From Crotophaga sulcirostris (Eukaryota; Chordata; Aves; Cuculiformes; Crotophagidae), in assembly GCA_013397455.1 (NCBI GenBank), contig VYZB01000015.1:2022539-2086538 (forward strand): DNA of 64,000 nt, written 5' to 3'. The position numbers were made by a program, and so were the translations under genes. The notes beneath the pieces are model-generated. The model was given only the letters and a program-made list of their open reading frames with translations, made no database searches and had not been told where the DNA came from. This document shows positions 10,162 through 23,950 of this stretch, one piece after another; within the stretch, counting starts at the first letter, position 1; each line of letters opens with the position of its first letter.

Positions 10162-11790
10162 CTACTAAACTCTTGGTTCAAAGGAAGGTAGACAACGTTT
10201 GTGATACCACTGTAACTGTGAGTAGTGATAGGATAGAGAACTTCTTTCTAAAGGCCTTCAGATAATAATGAGAGGCTTGAGTTTGTCCAGAAGCTACTAG
10301 GCTAAGTTGTCTTGTGATGGAAGCATTTCATCATACACAAAGCAGCTCCTGAACCTCTTTAGCCTAGAGCATGCTGTGTTCATACAGACCAGAAGAAGCT
10401 TTGATTCAGTTGTGTGGGCTGACAGTGAGGAACTACGCACACGATTCACTTGTTGCCACAGAGTGGGTGGCATGACTGTGAGAGGGGGTGGTGGGTAAAC
10501 AGGCACAGTAAACAGCCATCTCATTTTAATCTGCCTCTGTGTGTGCAAATCACCACCCATAGCCACACAGTGAAGGGAAAAGAAGAAAAATTGCACTTTT
10601 ATAGTGAGATCCTTACAGTTATTTCCCACCTGGTAGGACATGCCTAGCACCACGAAAGACCTGATGGCAAGTGAGGAGGAGGAAGCTCTCCACCACCCCT
10701 GTGCAACTTGCTGATTGCTCTTACAGTGAGTTAAACCAGCACACAGGCTGGGCTGCATCTATTCTACTATGCCATGACATAAACTCCCTGAAAAAAAGCA
10801 ATCAAGAGCCATTATTTAATAGAGGGATTGATCTAAGGGAAGAATTTTCTGCCTAAAATTGTCATTATTCATTCTTGTAGTCCCACTATGTGTATCAACT
10901 CTGCAAGATGTGTCTTCATTCAAAATCCTAGCCCTGTCCAGCCGGCGATATGCTCATCTCTTCTGCTGTGATTTATTTTTACTGCTTTGTGTCAAAATTA
11001 AGTGAGATCCTTAACACTTCTGCAGCAAGTGAAGATGTGATAAAGAGAATGGCAGTTTTTCCCTAACAAGCTGTCCTTATCAAAATAACTATAAATGTTG
11101 CACTATTGTTTTTAAGCAATTTAAGATACCATAATATAGACATGATCTTGCTACGTGATCTCTAAATTTTCCTCTAGCTTTTATAAGAGCATCTGTCAGG
11201 TTACAATTCACAAATTTTATTTACCGTGAAGAAAACCAATTCATTACACTTCACTGAAATGTTTGAGTTAATATAGTCACTTTCCTGAAAATTTGCTAAT
11301 TTACAAATTATTTGTCTTTATTCATGAAGCCTGTGGATGCCCAGGTAATTTTATATTTTAAACCTTCAGACTCTGAAAATGAGTCATTTCGTACACCTTC
11401 TTCTATCTCATGTGATATCTATTAGCTTCTTAAGAGAATCATCCTGATAAGAATATCTCGTTATAACATTCAGAATACATTTTCTACATTTGTTTATATC
11501 AATGCTGGGGGAATTAACTTTCTGAAGTATGAATACGTGTCTAGTCTAAACATGACTCAGAACTGGCAGTCATTTACATAGCCACACGACACATAAGGTA
11601 TCTCCTCTTTTATGCAAGAAATATACATACAGAAAACAATGCTATGAAGTACTGAATATAAACTCACAATATCAGAAATTAGATGGTTACATTACTGTTT
11701 TGAAAGAGTAAGTTCTTAGCCAGCAATGAAAATTTACTCTTGTGCTGACAGCTGCAAGTCCATACAAAATTAATATTAATTTCATGTTGG
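10162..11790. other. Unannotated DNA, possibly intronic to the minus-strand candidate
   Basis: It holds the longest open frame of the window (153 codons, minus strand, 10297-10758). That frame has no recognisable domain and no usable donor at its end. Nothing else was identified. Confidence 0.5.
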
Positions 11791-11791
11791 A

Positions 11792-11836
11792 TTTTTTTTT
11801 GGTGTTTTTTGTTTGTTTGTTTGTTTGTTTGTTTTA
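11792..11836. repeat. T-rich / (GTTT)n microsatellite
   Basis: A T9 run and a T6 run lead into about six copies of GTTT ending near 11835. Confidence 0.95.
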
Positions 11837-14800
11837 AGAAAAGAGACAAGGTTAAGATCTCACTTTAGCTCTCTGGTCCCTTAGAAACATCAGCTGTTAT
11901 GAGCTGGCTTCACAATAATACTTCTGTTGTTAGAGCTTCCATTAGAGATTTCTGGTATTTAAAGGGAAAGCAATCTACCTTCCGTCTGCCTTCCTGCATG
12001 CCTAAGGAAGGTAATAAAGTACAACGTTTCCAAAGTTGCAGTTTTTGTCCCTTGAGAAATGGATACCTCTTCAAGTGAAAATAAAACAAAATTCACTTTG
12101 CTGTGTCTGAGGAATGTCAAAATATAGGAAAAGTCTGTTTCTACTGATTAGGATTCAGAAGCCTGAATGGGAGCTGGGCAGATCCTATCAGTTTAAAAAT
12201 CCATACATATGCCAGAGGTGAAAGCCATAGCTATGTTACTAAATAATATAGAGTGTAGATTGCTTTCTGCAACACAGCCAGATGAACTGGAACTTGGCAG
12301 CTGAATTCCCTTCCTCCCCCAAATAGCCTGAGTACACACAGGCTTCCATTGCCAGCTCTGTTTGTGTTGCCTTGGGACAATGTGAGTTACTGTGTCTGCA
12401 CCAAAACCATGCCAGGAGCAGTGTTTACTGTCTAACAGTACCTATTCCTTGCTGCTATTTCACTACAGCAGATTTATAGGTGTGTTCTTATAGACCCAAG
12501 CCACAAGGACAGGCCCTAAGCTCTTCTCATGGTAAAACGTAAATCTCAGTGCCATAAATAAACATAACATCATTCTTGGAACTTTACTAGGTGATAGGAT
12601 GGGTAAACTTCAAGTAATCAGGGTGGTTGTCAGACCTTTTCATTTCCTTTTCTTTTGATTTATTTTGAAATGAAAATTCTTATCTCTTGACAAAAAAATC
12701 ACCTAATTTGCATAAGAATCACTCAGCAAAAGAAGAATAAGGTTTTTCTGGAAATGTTATTTCTGCCTTTGAACCATTTGGATTTGGAGAGGGCCAGTTT
12801 ATTCAGAAGCTTTGGGTTTTCCTTTTTATAATTTGCTATCTCCGTCCATAATTCCAGTTGCTAGCAAAAGATGTTGCACCAAAAATGAAGATTGACTTTG
12901 ATTTTCTATTTCTTTTGTGACTTACAAACAATGTGTTTCTTTTGAAGGAAACTTGTTTCCACTTGAGTTTCTTGAATTACATAAATTCGTTTCTTATAAA
13001 GAAAAATACAACGCTATTGATCACGAAAGGTGGTTGTTTGTGTGAAGATCTGTATAATCTCAAAGGTTACATTTTGAGATGTCCAGGTTATGACTATTGT
13101 TGGGAGTCTGTTGTAAGAAATTTGGGTAAGTGCAGAAAATGTTTCTACAAGCTTATTGAAGAAGCGATGTTGCGTAGAGTGCTGAAGGGATTCTGATAGA
13201 AGAAAGACAGATGTGAGAATTAGCTACTCTGAAAAGTACTGCAGATTATAAACTGGCAATATGTACTGGAAAAACAGCTTGCCTTGTATAATAAGGTCTA
13301 TATCAAAATTTCTTATAATTCAGTTGAGTTCTATTAATGGGTAAGTTCTTTTTTTTATAGTCAAAATATTTTATTCAATATTTTTCATGCTACATTTTAA
13401 AAAAATTTTTAATGGAATTTAATTAAATATAATGATGAAAAATTCAAAAGATATTTCACTTATTCCATCATAGAAAATTCGTTTTCAATCTCATCATTAT
13501 TTTCCAGGGAGTTATGGAGAGAAGAGAAAATGTTTTATTAGAATAAAAAAAGAAGAAATCTCTTTATGTTAAAGGATTATTCTTTCTTCTGTTTGACCAT
13601 TGCTTAAAAAAAAATATTCTTGCAATACTAGCACTGATAATGAGCCTAAGCCTGTCACCCATAGTCATGCTATTTTCCAGATTAATGAAGGAGAGTAACA
13701 TCTGGTCCTTAATCAAGACATACCTTGTTTTATTCCTGCAAATCTCTATTGAGTTTTGCTCTGATCTGTGACAAATATAATAAAAAATCACATCCTAGGA
13801 TATATTCCTGCTATCATTTATTTTGAAGTAAGTGTAAAAAAAACCTTTAATTTTTATATATATATGCATTTAATATATACAGGCACTTACTTTAATCATA
13901 CAGTCATTATTGGAGTCTTTTACAAAGGAAAGAATTGAGTTCTTCTTATCGTGAATGGAAATTGCAAAATAAACAATTAGGGCATCAGTAAATAAATTAC
14001 TATCCTGATAAACTTCTTTATTCAATGAATCTTGCTAAAAGCTCCATATGCAAAAAGGACAAAAGACTAATTGTCAGCATCAGCAATGCTAAGTAAATGT
14101 TTTATTTAGTGATTATAATGAACCACTGTTTTTAATGGCAGTTTTATGAAAACTGTTTTTTCTTGAATTATTCTTTCATGATGTAAATGCTCTTTTGGTG
14201 GTATATTTTATATGCAATTATTTTGTCTATTGATATACAGCTCATTTGCCCCAGGAAAATGTCTCCTATTGTAGGTTGGGGGTTTTATAGCATGCTAGTC
14301 ATTTTTCTATAAACAATTGATTAGACTAATATTGGTGGGATTTAATTTTAAAGCTCTACACAATGTCTAATTTGTCTCCATTAGTCATAATTTTTGATAT
14401 ATGAACTTTTAATTGCCACTGAATGTAGTTTGCAACTTCATGGAGCTTTATAAATAATAAGTCTGAAAAAAATGAGAAGCTCTTCAGCTAGTGGAAGTCA
14501 CAAAATGTTCAAGACATAGCAGGGATTCATACGATAGCATATGACTAAATACCCAGAACAAAAAAAACCCTCTAATAAGACCTAGCTGAGCTGTGTGTAT
14601 ATAATCAACAGGAAGTGTGAAATCTCCCATTGCTAAAAACATTCAGTTCGAAAGACCTTCCAAATAGATATCTTTGGCATGTCATCCATTTTAATTTGTG
14701 TAATTGGAACAGAAAAGGAAACATAGATAGCTATCAGGAGAATTACTGGATGTGGCTGTTGTTTTCTTAATGGGACAGTCACTGAAAAGGGGTGAGTCAT

Positions 14801-17800
14801 GGTGAAAAAGAGGGAGGGATTAATGGCAGCAACCTGGCCTTCAAAAATGGTTTTCTCCTCTTCCTATAGGACCTTCCTAGAAGTGAGTTAGCTTTCATGG
14901 ATTCATCTCAAAGTTTACTTTTGCACCTCTGCTCCCCCGTCTCCAGTGACTTTACTCGGGCTTATTTAGCTGCATGCAAAGAGACTCTGCAAGCAAGAAG
15001 CACACAAATTTATAGTGTAAAGCAATTGCTGGGTATCACAACCAAACGCTACAAGTCTAAGCTTTAGTGTGCTCACCACCCTGAAGAGACACCTGAAGAG
15101 GCTTTGCTGGTCAGAAGGTGCCAGTCAAGAAGGAAATAGCTGACCCCTGTCCCTGGATTGGATCACCCATGCTGAAGAGTCATCATCTGCTGACTCCACC
15201 TTTCTCTCTTTAGGGTTTTATTCTGTTCTGTGTTGGTATTTTTCCTTTTGAATCTGTCAGCTGCCAACAAAAAACGTGTTCCCTATCTCTACCCACAATT
15301 TTACCCTTCTAATTTTGCATGGTTCTCTCTACAGGCTTTCGTATGGCATTTTTCAGAGCTTAGTAACTTGCTCAGAAGTCTGGGACAAGTTATACCATAG
15401 GGTCCTGTCCAAAATAGGATTGAGCCATGGGAAGATCAAACAGCTGAACCTGGTGGGGGCAGTCACAACGTGAGGGAGTTATGTTCCTTTTTCGGTGTGT
15501 CTAGCTCACAGAGGATTCAGAAACTATTCCTCTGTTGAGCAAGATATCTTGCTTTGTTGGCGAGTGTCTTGCAGGAACGTTGTATCTGTGCTTCAGTTTT
15601 CTTCCTGAGTGTAACTGAGTGTAACTGAGAACAAGTGTTTGTCTATAAAATTAATGGCACAGTTTGGCCCCGACTATACAGCAGACATCTAGACAGGTGT
15701 GCTTCTGCTATCACCTTGACCCTAGAATTTGGAAACAATCTCACAGTCTTACTGTGCTCTTGTCTGGTTCTCCGTTTTCCAGTTCCTGATATATTTCAAG
15801 ACTGTGCCCCAACCTTTTTTGTTACAAACTGACATGATCCTCTCATGTGACAGCTTTTCCAGAGGATCCCCCACAAATGCATTAAAAAATACATCATTGA
15901 AGTTCCATGGGAAAAAGAATGACCCTGGGGAAACAGAGGCTGTTTATTTTACAATCATACAGGTTCTTGGGGTGATACATGCATTTTCTCATTCAGAATC
16001 CAATCACAGCAGTTTCTGTCCATTACAGAAAACTTCTTGGGTTGCTTTCAAAATGTCACCTACCCATCTACTCAGCAGGTAAGTTTACTGTGTGCTGTGC
16101 ATGACAGTATAAAATAAACGGGTATTAAATTAGCATTTTAATGACACTAGGATTTCTTACAGGCACAGAAAACAAAGAAATCCCTTGCTGCCTTTGCGTG
16201 TGGTGTCATATATACATCGACCAGAAACATTCTGGAGGGTGTGTGATGAGTGTCAAAAAAACATTCTTACCTTTCTGTGCTACTGAATGTGCCAAGATAA
16301 TTTCCTAAGAAGTATTTTTTTCAGAAGTTTTTTATTGTTTAGTGGAAACGTAAGAAGCTGCAGCATTATGCAAAAATGTTGATTTAAGATTGCATGCTAT
16401 TCATCACTCACAAAGGGGTGTGAGGAAGTGTTTACTGACATCAATAGAAAGATTCCTATTGTCTTCAAGTGCTAAACACCAATATTACCAAGCTAACAAC
16501 TATTTTGAGGTAATGGCTTCTAATGGCAACTGGAGGATTTCTGAAGCTGATATGTGTTCTTGGCAGAAATCAGATACTTGTATATCAATTATGGTAAATA
16601 AGAAATACTGAGCTCAGAAAATAGAGATATTCTTAGCCCGATGTGGTGCACACAACTGGAACATTTGATTTGAGGAAGTAATGCACAATAAAAGAAATTA
16701 CCCTTCTGTGAATCAATTGTTATTGTGCACAGTTTCTACACTGCTAATCAACTGTTGAAAGATTAAATGGAAAACATTACGCTTTTTACAAAGTGATACC
16801 TTCATCAGTATTCAAGCAAAGACTCCTTGGAAATAATTAGTTATTTCTAGGGGTGTCTGAATTAAAGTCTAACTCTGAATATTATCAAAGTTTGTCTGAA
16901 GACACTGTGAATATTATCTCTTCTCCTCTGGGAGCAATCATGTCTGTCTTTGCATTTTGGAGCTGTCTTCAAATTAGTTCAATTAGCTCCTGCAAACTGA
17001 AGATAAAATGGGTTGCAGAACTGTCTCACCAAGAAGCAACTTTGCTCAATTTAGGTCATTAAGACCTTATCAAACTCTTGTGTTCTCATAGGGAAGGGTT
17101 GGCATTTTTTTCACTGAACAAAACCTTACAGAGAATAAACATTCATTTTGCTTGTAAATCAAATAAATAGGTCGCCATGAACTGGGATATAACAGCATCG
17201 CTGTATCGCTCATCATGATATTATTACTAATTTACTTCAAGAAGTGTATGCCCAAATTAAAGAATATTAAATTCCAGAGAAGCTTTGGTTGTAACTGCTG
17301 GTCATGCTCCTCCCCATGAAGAACTAGGACTAGTAAAAGTGAGTCTTTAGAAGTATTAGGCTGGACAGCTAACTTCAGATGACTAAAGTTTAGGTAGAAT
17401 TCATCCCAGCTTGGATATCAACTCCAAAATCGCAGTCTTAACTTAGATACTAAATCCAAAATTACAGTCCTCAGTGTCAGTATGTACTTAAAGACATTGG
17501 GCACTTCCCCTTATACCTGGAAGTTTTCTCAGCACTTCAAGGCTGCCTTACACATCACCTGAAACTGATCCCCATGAAAGGTCCAGGACAGCGTACAGAA
17601 GTAGGTGCCAGGCACTGTACCTCATGCTGCAGGGTCTCTTTTTCAGAGATACTCCAGTTTCATCAATAATCACAACAAAAATTATGACACTTTGAAAGAA
17701 AAGTAGCTAACTAAGGAAATCATGCCATGATTTCCCAGTCTTCTTACAGCTGAGTGAGAGGTTTTTATGGGAAGTAAATATCAGGTTTGCCTTTGCCGAT

Positions 17801-18715
17801 TAAACATTGAAAAGTACTTGTCAGTGACAGAATATGCTACTTATTATTTTATTATCTTGTTATAATCAAAAAGTAGAAATGTAAAGTTAACAATGCAAGT
17901 GTGTGCTGGTGGCTAGATGCATTCATGGGAGAAAAGAGAGATACAGATGTGATCTCTTTCTAGAATTCATCTACATGGCAGTGAAGTATGAGGAAGTTTT
18001 AAAATTTGAAACTCCTATTGTGGAGAATGCTTGAACTTTACCACAGTGTTTCGAAACACAGCCTACATTTTGTTTCACAAGCCAATACAACCGTTATATC
18101 ACTGCAATTTCCCTTCCTCTGTCAGCAATGCAGTTGCATTCAACTCCTGCTTCAAAAGGATTTAGCCATCAGCCAGTTCCTCTGATCCTTGGAGGGGATG
18201 GAGGAATGATCTTTACATTGTTTGGATTTAGTTTTGGAGCAGAGAAAATCCCACTGAACGCATCATGTCACTAAGTCAGCAAGGCAACACACATGAATCG
18301 TCTGAAGTGGATTTGCTCTGAGCCTTGTCAAAGCATGGGATTAGCCTTGCAGGCTTGTGGGACTCTGTTTAATTTGAATTTTGGTTGTGTTTCATGTTTA
18401 GATGGAACATTGGAAAAGACACAACTCATCTGAAAGAGCAGAAGGCTACCTGTTTCGACCTCAGATTATGCCACTGGGCTCACTTGATTTTCCCTCACAA
18501 TAAAAGCCAGCCAAGTGCCACCCAGTTGCAGCCCTTGTGAAGGATGAGAATTACAGACCTTGACAGATCCCCACTAGATCTGTCCTAAATTTCAATTTCT
18601 TTTCTTCCTAGGTATTTTGATACCTTTGACAACCTCGTCTTGTTAATGTCCCTATTTCTTTTTTGATCTTGGTGAAAAATGCTCACTCCATCTCCCTCCC
18701 ACTAGTTCATGGAGT
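11837..18715. other. Unannotated AT-rich DNA
   Basis: No gene or known repeat was recognised in nearly 7 kb. Points of note are an AT-rich, homeodomain-site-rich stretch at about 14090-14460 and a short 50-nt segment at 16029-16078 between a good acceptor (tttctgtccattacag) and a perfect donor (CAG then GTAAGT). There is also an imperfect 11-bp tandem duplication (gagtgtaactg) at about 15607-15628. Confidence 0.5.
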
Positions 18716-19500
18716 AGCTCACCCACCTCATTCACCACTGTAGGGGCCTCCTGTGTACCCCTCTGTCCTGGGTGCCCTGCTGGAGAGCAGCCCTCAGCCT
18801 TCCACCCCAGTTCTCCAGACTTTTGCCTCAACCCACTAGGCCTGCATGCCCCTCAGCTGCTCCTGCATGCCCTCCGAACTGTCAGTGTCACTTAGAGCCC
18901 ACCTATCCAAAACTGGGCTCCACAATCACCGCTATAAGTCTGTGTTCCAGTCGCTCTATTTTCTCACCTTTAGATCCTGCCAGACACTAAGAGATGAAAC
19001 ATTTTGTCACCTGCGGATGAGGGGTGGTGGTGGTGCATGTGAAGAACCCCTCAGAACCAGCCTCCACTTGGACCTCGAGCTGTGTGCAGCACTTGCAGGG
19101 ATTTCCTTCGCAGGTTAGTGGGCATGGGCACGTACCCTCTGCCATGGGTACCCTGGCTCATGATGTTTCTGTGGTAAAAGATAGACCCTGGCACACATGT
19201 AGCTCCAGTGCTTCAAGTTATCATTGTGTTGACAGCTCCTCCAGACCCTCTTGCATATGTCATCTCATCTCTTCCTCTGTCTGAGGCCCAGCCAACTCAC
19301 TTGCCTTTCTTATCCTGGCCCTGTCCATGCATGTCTAATCTCACCACCTGGAAGCGGAAACTCAGTGGGGAAGGGGAGTTTCTAACGACATCAGCTCCCA
19401 CATCAGTCATGCCTCCAAGCACTACTGTGTCCCCAGCTCCATGGATGCCTCCTAGAACAAGTAGGTGCTCTCAAAAGTGTTCTGCTGAGTGTCACTAGGT
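18716..19500. other. GC-richer patch of unknown origin
   Basis: About 0.8 kb that is visibly richer in C and G than its surroundings, with long pyrimidine-rich runs on the plus strand. Several overlapping plus-strand frames of 70-96 codons result from the low stop density. I recognise no CR1, LTR or protein motif. A degraded repeat I do not know, or a non-coding transcript exon, are the likeliest explanations. Confidence 0.35.
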
Positions 19501-21502
19501 GGCTCCTATGCTATCAATGTCTGAATCTCTGATCTTCACAGTCTTTTCTTTCATTTATTATCCTGTATCATCAGCTATCTGTCCTTCTTGGTTTTCATTT
19601 TTCATTGTTCTCTCCCTCCCATGAACGTGGCATATCATCACCTATATGACTTACACAGCTTTTTGTCCACTGGTGTTCACCGTGCTCCAAAAGCTCCTGT
19701 ACTTTTCCTGCTATTACAAACACCTCTTTCTTGACATTCCTTCTTGTCTTCAACAGAAAAAGTTATGACACTGCATTCAGGAAAAATACAAGAAATAATT
19801 TCATCCCCAAGCAAAATCCTATTGCTGCAATATTACACACTTTCTTCATACACAAGGCAAAACTCCACAAATATGCAGGAAAGTTCTTTGTCTATGCATT
19901 CAATTGTTTTGAACAACAACATAAAACTCTATGTTTTGGATGAACATTTCATTTAATTTCATCAAGAAACTTAACTGGCTTTAATGTAACACAATGTTGC
20001 ATAAATGATGTTAAACATAGTGATTTACTGAGGTTATTTTAATCTGTAGTTTCTTAATAAGTACAAAAAAAATCTCTAAAGTCACATTATTATTTTAAAA
20101 TGGAAACTTTACACAGTCCATATAAAAAATTATTGTTCCCATGTCTCATTTTCTTTCTTGATCTTTTTTTCACTTTGATAGTCAAATATTTGAATTGCTT
20201 ACAAGACAGAACACATAAAATTCATGATATACTATAGGAACCTATTATGATATAAAAGAAAAGAAATACACCTATTCCATTTTTCTTTTAAAAATATTTT
20301 CTAATATTTTATATCTGGTAAGTTCTTAAGTCTACAGTACCTTATAAGCACTTCAAAGCTAAGAATAAGATGTTGCTTTCTGCTTTAATAATACTTCATG
20401 TCTGATAGCACTAGAACTTTCTAAAGTGCTACATTAAACAGCTAGGAGAGTAAGAAATTAAAACTCGATAATTTCTAATCCTTTGGCCCATTTACTTTCT
20501 GTTACCGTTTTCATTTTGATGCATTAGAATTACATCTGAATTGAGTCGTGTTCTTCATGAAAATCTCATTTGATCTGAGTTCCCAAATTCATGTACGTCT
20601 GCCATCTCCTATTTTTTAACTTCCCATCATGATATTTTGCACAAATAGGAGCTACAAAAAATTGACATAAAGCTTTGGTTTGAAGGTGGCTTTTTAGGAA
20701 TTTTGAAAGTAAAGTTGCAAAAACGTGAGTACAACTCAAATCCTAACATTGGCCTTTTGATTTCATTTCACATGAATTAAGAATAAGGTGAGAATTTGAC
20801 AGAGATTAGAGAGACCAGTTTAGCATAGGTTTGGAAACCTACAGGTTTGTATAGGGTCCTGTCCCACATGTTGGCTCTTCTTTATTCCTAAAAGGTGCTC
20901 CATTAAAAATGGCAGAGCAAAGAGCAGATCACTGCAGTAAGAGAACACTGAAGTATGAGAACAGGGAATAATTGACTATGCGAGAGAGTACCTGGGTTTG
21001 AGAGTCTGAGAAGTGGAGAGTCTGGAGAGAGCAGGGAAGGGAGGGGAAGTACCTTAACAAGGAGAGACCATGCACAAGGCAAGCCAGGCAGATCTCTTGT
21101 AGCGAGGACAGCAGGCAGATCCACCGCAGGCAGATGGTGGGGTTTGTCAGGATGGGGTGGAAGCTCACACAGTAGCAGCAATGAACATAGACACACCGGG
21201 TACCTTTTCACAAAGCCAGAGACTAACACTAACAAACCTTCAACTGATGAGCCAGACACTCTGGAGAGAGGGGAAGGTAGACCTCAGGCAGGACAATCGT
21301 TAATATTTCTACTCTTTTGTTACAAAAGGAAGTTCATATGATGAAATTACATTGACAAGAACAGTTTAACCAAGGTTAAATTACATTCCTAATCTTACCT
21401 TTCTGCAGCAACCTTTCATTAAAATCAAGCACCAAGAAGATAATTCGTATGTGATTCATGCAGATCCTTTCTTCTTTGCCTCTGATTTTTATTTCCACAC
21501 AG
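19501..21502. other. Unannotated DNA
   Basis: Mostly AT-rich. At about 20900-21290 there is a purine-rich plus strand (gagagtctggagagagcagg and similar), which creates a leucine-rich 118-codon open frame on the minus strand. I see no domain and read that frame as compositional. Confidence 0.5.
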
Positions 21503-21583
21503 GAAGACAGAATACTTATCACATTGATATAAGTGGAAAAACTACCATTGATTTTTGTAGGAGCAGGATCCAGCATAGCACAG
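21503..21583 (+). other. Exon-like 81-nt segment (unidentified)
   Basis: A long pyrimidine tract (cctttcttctttgcctctga...tttatttccacacag) leads into 81 nt ending at ACAG followed by the strong donor GTGAGT. One frame is open and the exon is phase-symmetric (one base carried in, one carried out). Its peptide begins RQNTYHIDISGKTT. I do not recognise it. A non-coding exon or a chance pair of sites is possible. Confidence 0.25.
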
Positions 21584-23810
21584 GTGAGTTACTGATTTTC
21601 TATGGGATATCCATTGTCACACTATTCAATTCCAGTATCTTGTATATCTATGACAATTATAACATTAAAGATCAGTACATTGCAATCACATCCAAATTGT
21701 CAGCCTTAGTGTGGAGCAGTGCTTAAAGGGATAACTGCTCTATTGCAGACAAATGCTTAAAGAACAGAAGTAGCTGGGTGATTTTATTTTACAATATTGT
21801 ATGCAATGTCTGATTTTCTATAGGACACCATCAGGAATTATCTAAATCATCATGTTCACTCTAGTTAGGGTTTCATGCAGTTCAAATTCCTATAATTCTT
21901 CTTTGAATCTACCATGTGAGTTCCATAATAGTAACAATGCTTTTGGCTTTCAAAGCATTTTCGTAAAACGGCTGTAGAGAGTCCATTTCAAGCCGCGAAA
22001 TGAATAGCTATTTTGACAGCCAAGGCAGTGATGCTGAGATACTAAGAACTGCTTTCCACATCATTAACCATCGCCTTTACCCCTTGCTAGAGTAACTGGT
22101 AAAAAAGGGTAGGCTACTTTTTGTCCTAACAGCTTCTCAACAGCTCACTTTGTATGGCATTAATCATGAATGTCTTTTCACTTCTCAAAAAAATGATTTT
22201 TGTTTGCATAATGGGCCAGGTATAATGTTCTCCAAATTGGCAAGCTATGATAGACAACTGGGTTGCTGAAGTTCATTGAATTTGAAATTAGGTATTCTAA
22301 CCTTTCCAAAACTTTAGCCACTCTAAAATGTAACCACCTCCTCAATCACAGCCTCACTGTAACACTACCCAGCAGTCGGTGTGAAGTCCTTGGCATACCT
22401 TTTCGTAAAAGGAAAGGTCAATTTAGCAGTGCTTGTGGACTATTTGCCTTCAGTGGGGTCACTGAAATTATGGTGAGAGCTCATGAGAGCTTTCCATGCT
22501 ACTGAATCAAATCTTGAATACTTTATGAAGAATGATAATCACTCTGACTGAAGAGCAAAATTCCCTTCTTTGGTCCCATCACAATAGAGGGAGCAATGTA
22601 GAACGTGGAAGAGCTTTATATTCAAACATGTTTTGAAGCACTGACTGCGTACACAACTTGGCATTGTCGACATAAAATTAGAAGTAGGCATGAGAGAGGA
22701 TCACTACCTTCCAGTCATTTTCCATCTGTATAAATACTTGTTTGCTTGAATTGATTTTCAGCTCAAAAGTTGTATATTGGGCTTTTGAAAACCCCAAGAC
22801 AGTATAGGTGCCACAGGATATATCTGTGCATGCTTTTCCCTATTTGTACATGACCTGATCAGAATGACTTGCTCCATGAAAAAGAACTTGAAGCTACGCT
22901 GGGACTCCAAGGTCAACTCAGAACTAAGACTGAATTTGCACCTTGAATATCTATAATAAGGATGGAGTATGAGGAAAAAATATTTTGACAGCATACTTTG
23001 GCCCGCTGTCCAAGCCCCTAGAGTTCTTTTCCTTTGGAGGAAGGGTCACACTTGTCTGTGGAGCTCAGCACTAAATAACAATAAAGACAGACAAGGAATG
23101 AAGTAGGAACCAAAGGTCTGGTACCCAAGCTGCAGAACGTGCTCAGCAAAACAATTGTATTACGGAAGCTCTGACATGAAACAAATGCATTTTGCTGTAT
23201 TTATTAATATACGAATTTGATTGTCAGAAAGAGATCTCAGGAGATGATAAATAGGTTGTCCTCTCATTTTATTAAGTATGGTAAAGTTAGTATTGTAGGC
23301 TTAGATGATGTACATAGGAGATTTGAATCCATTAATTTCCTGGGTATTGTAATGCTGCAAATAAACAGACTTTTCTACAGAAGGGAACCAACTTGATAGA
23401 AGGGTTGAATCCACTGGGATACGAGGGTGCTGATTAAGAACATATTGCAAACACTGTTTATCTATACCATGGCTGAAGAAGAAATGGATAAAAAAGAACA
23501 TTTGGTACCATTTGAAACATTAGCTTTTAAAGGTTCCACAAAATGCTGCAGTTCTTAAGGAGTATAAAGCAAAGATTTACTCTTATAAGCAGTTTGGGAT
23601 TTATTTCAGTGAAACATTTTCCATCTGCAGAAATAAACAATTTTCACGTGGGGAAGGGTTTTTTTAACAAAGATGTGGAAATGGGTGGAATTTAAACTGA
23701 AAATCTCGTGGTTCAGAATTTTCATTAAGAACTTTCTGTTTAGAATTACATGATGTAAGACTGTAGGAGCATAACTATAAATTAATTAGAATATTTTTTA
23801 AATATAGAAA
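21584..23810. other. Unannotated AT-rich DNA
   Basis: Nothing recognised on either strand. Confidence 0.55.
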
Positions 23811-23950
23811 NNNNNNNNNNNNNNNNNNNNNNNNNNNNNNNNNNNNNNNNNNNNNNNNNNNNNNNNNNNNNNNNNNNNNNNNNNNNNNNNNNNNNNNNNN
23901 NNNNNNNNNNNNNNNNNNNNNNNNNNNNNNNNNNNNNNNNNNNNNNNNNN
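23811..23950. other. Assembly gap (140 N)
   Basis: 140 N characters flanked by AT-rich unique sequence. Confidence 0.99.

Noticed and set aside
10297..10758. 153-codon minus-strand open frame, the longest in the window
   Set aside because: No recognisable motif, no usable donor or acceptor at its ends, and a stretch of poor complexity in the middle. Its length is within reach of chance for 64 kb on two strands. It does not join the candidate exons at 9524-10161.
20903..21259. 118-codon leucine-rich minus-strand frame resembling a membrane protein
   Set aside because: Antisense of a purine-rich plus strand, so the hydrophobic composition follows from base composition.
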